From: JBDSRX01 sp047445235
Lineage (GTDB): Bacteria > Patescibacteriota > Dojkabacteria > J137
Direction: 5' to 3'
NCBI GenBank assembly: GCA_047445235.1
Contig: JBLGEO010000012.1
Location: 1-13,473, forward strand
Length of the DNA stretch: 13,473 nt
The translations under genes and the position numbers were made by a program. This document shows, piece by piece, positions 11,954 through 13,473 of the stretch; within the stretch, counting starts at the first letter, position 1, and each line of letters begins with the position of its first letter. The notes under the pieces were generated by a model. It had not been told where the DNA came from. It saw only the letters and a list, made by a program, of their open reading frames with translations, and made no database searches.

Positions 11954-13473
11954 ATGGCATTTTTCGGATTACTACCAGATTTAAATCCAAAACCAAAGCC
12001 AGGTGAAAAACCTGTAAGTGCTGCAGAAGCTGCTGCTTTAGCAAGGGAGAATCAATCTATTCAAAAATTTGCACAGGGATTGATCGATGTTAAAGATATT
12101 ATTGCTCCTAGTGCAATAGAGGTTAATTTTAGTAATTTAATCATTGGAAATAAATATTTTAGATCCTATTTTGCAATTGGATTTCCAAGTGTTGTTTCTC
12201 CTAGCTGGTTAGAGCCTTTAATAAACTTTGAATATCCAATTGATATAAGTACATATTACTATCCTTTTGATACAGGAGAAATATTAAAGATTTTAAAAAG
12301 AAAAATTGCTGAATTTCAAGCAACTATCAACATTGAATTAGAAGCTGGAAGACAAGGAGATCCTGTTGTCGCTGTACAACTTAAAGATGCTTTAACTTTA
12401 CAGGAACAGTTAGCCGCTGGTAATGAGAAGTTCTTTCAGTATGCTCTTTACTGTACATTGCATGCAGATACAATGGAAGAGTTAGATAAAATCTCCAGGA
12501 ACTTAGAAAGTACTATGGCAACAATTGGAATTATTGTAAAAGTAGCAACACTTCAACAAGAAGAATGCTTTCAAAGTACAATCCCATACGGACTAGATAA
12601 AATAAATATGACTCGTAATCTAGATACGACGGCAATTGCAACTACATTTCCTTTCGTAAGTAGTGAACTAACAATGGACAAGGGAGTTTTGTATGGAATA
12701 AATCTTCACAATAATTCCTTAGTTATTTTTGATAGATTCTCTTTACCTAACGCAAACTCAGTAGTATTAGCAACATCTGGAGCTGGAAAATCCTACTCTG
12801 TTAAACTAGAAGCTGTAAGATCTTTGATGTTGGGAATTGATATTATGATAATTGACCCTGAAAAAGAGTTCGATAGACTTTGTGAAGCTGTAGGTGGCGA
12901 ATATATCTCTTTCTCTCAAGATGGCGCTCAAAAGTTAAATCCTTTCGAATTATCAGGTATATTTAATCAAGATGAAGATGAGCTAAGATTTAAGATACTT
13001 ACTCTTTCCGGTTTAGTAAGAATGATGTTAGGAGGAACTGTAACTGCAGAAGAATCGGCAATTTTAGATAGAGCTTTAATTTTAACTTATAAAGAGAAAG
13101 GAATTACTCCAGATCCTTCAACACACTCGAACGAGCCACCATTATTAGAGGACTTATATAAGATTCTAAATGCAATGGCTGAAGATCAAGCACACTCTAT
13201 GGCAACTAGACTTGAAAAATATCTTAAAGGTTCAGCAGCGGGTGTATTTGATAGAAAATCTACAGTAAACATTCACAATACTTTTACTGTATTTTCAATA
13301 AGAGATTTAGCAGACGATTTAAGACCAATGGCCATGTACGTTATGTTGGACTATATTTGGACCAAAATTAAAAGAGATAAGAGAAAAAGATTACTTATAA
13401 TTGATGAAGCTTGGATAATGATGCAGCATGAAGATGCAGCAAGGTTTGTTTATTCAATTGCAAAAAGAGCAAG
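11954..13473 (+). CDS. VirB4/TraC-type type IV secretion ATPase, partial (3' end beyond window)
   Basis: This hexameric ATPase powers pilus assembly or DNA/protein transfer at the inner face of the cytoplasmic membrane. The open frame runs from the ATG at 11954 to the window end: 506 codons without a stop. Residues 1-240 form the VirB4 N-terminal part, and the HerA/VirB4 ATPase core follows. Walker A ATSGAGKS is at 273-280 (K279), and an I-D-P-E-K-E-F strand-end motif follows near 301-307. Walker B L-L-I-I-D-E-A-W has D484/E485. The visible end M-M-Q-H-E-D-A-A-R-F-V-Y-S-I-A-K-R-A matches the family segment after Walker B. Only about 80-150 residues should be missing. It follows the TraC-like gene by 14 bases. 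In CPR bacteria such loci may build type IV pili or DNA uptake/transfer machines. Confidence 0.93.
   Translation, partial: MAFFGLLPDLNPKPKPGEKPVSAAEAAALARENQSIQKFAQGLIDVKDIIAPSAIEVNFSNLIIGNKYFRSYFAIGFPSVVSPSWLEPLINFEYPIDISTYYYPFDTGEILKILKRKIAEFQATINIELEAGRQGDPVVAVQLKDALTLQEQLAAGNEKFFQYALYCTLHADTMEELDKISRNLESTMATIGIIVKVATLQQEECFQSTIPYGLDKINMTRNLDTTAIATTFPFVSSELTMDKGVLYGINLHNNSLVIFDRFSLPNANSVVLATSGAGKSYSVKLEAVRSLMLGIDIMIIDPEKEFDRLCEAVGGEYISFSQDGAQKLNPFELSGIFNQDEDELRFKILTLSGLVRMMLGGTVTAEESAILDRALILTYKEKGITPDPSTHSNEPPLLEDLYKILNAMAEDQAHSMATRLEKYLKGSAAGVFDRKSTVNIHNTFTVFSIRDLADDLRPMAMYVMLDYIWTKIKRDKRKRLLIIDEAWIMMQHEDAARFVYSIAKRA

Overview
The window is an AT-rich, gene-dense bacterial segment with short intergenic gaps. 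Many genes are small or lineage-specific, and almost no start codon has a recognisable Shine-Dalgarno sequence. A TraC-like protein followed by a separate VirB4-type ATPase, a divergent CTP synthase and a short-N-terminus PrmC point to a Patescibacteria/CPR genome (a Dojkabacteria-, Microgenomates- or Katanobacteria-like lineage). That placement is an inference from gene content, not from a marker-gene tree.

Layout. 1-1030: an Hsp20 small heat-shock protein (+) converges on an unknown 158-aa protein (-) that lies directly downstream of pyrG (-). 2705-2852: a divergent promoter region between pyrG and a COG0523/CobW-type G3E GTPase (+). It carries two tandem palindromes just after the GTPase -10 box. 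3887-5896: a 669-aa protein of unknown function (-) with a C-terminal zinc-ribbon-like cysteine cluster. 5897-6229: a regulatory intergenic region. Its minus strand encodes a cobalamin riboswitch aptamer leading into the 669-aa gene. Its plus strand carries the promoter of a Fur/Zur-family regulator with a 7-1-7 Fur-type inverted repeat between -35 and -10. 6230-7371: the Fur-family regulator and a ZIP metal transporter. 7363-9425: a minus-strand run of a membrane-anchored protein, PrmC and a small coiled-coil protein. 9684-10493: an HPF/RaiA-like ribosome-associated protein and a signal-peptide-bearing two-helix membrane protein, each followed by a clear intrinsic terminator. 10571-11113: an HD-domain hydrolase (-). 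11262-end: a TraC-like protein and a VirB4-type ATPase running off the window edge, the start of a type IV secretion/pilus operon.

The most interesting part is 2800-7371: a metallochaperone GTPase, a B12-riboswitch-controlled unknown gene, a Fur/Zur-like regulator and a ZIP importer, with candidate Fur-type operators at both plus-strand promoters. This looks like a zinc and/or cobalt-cobalamin homeostasis module built around an uncharacterised protein. The riboswitch call rests on directly visible conserved boxes and pairings. The functional link between the genes is inference.
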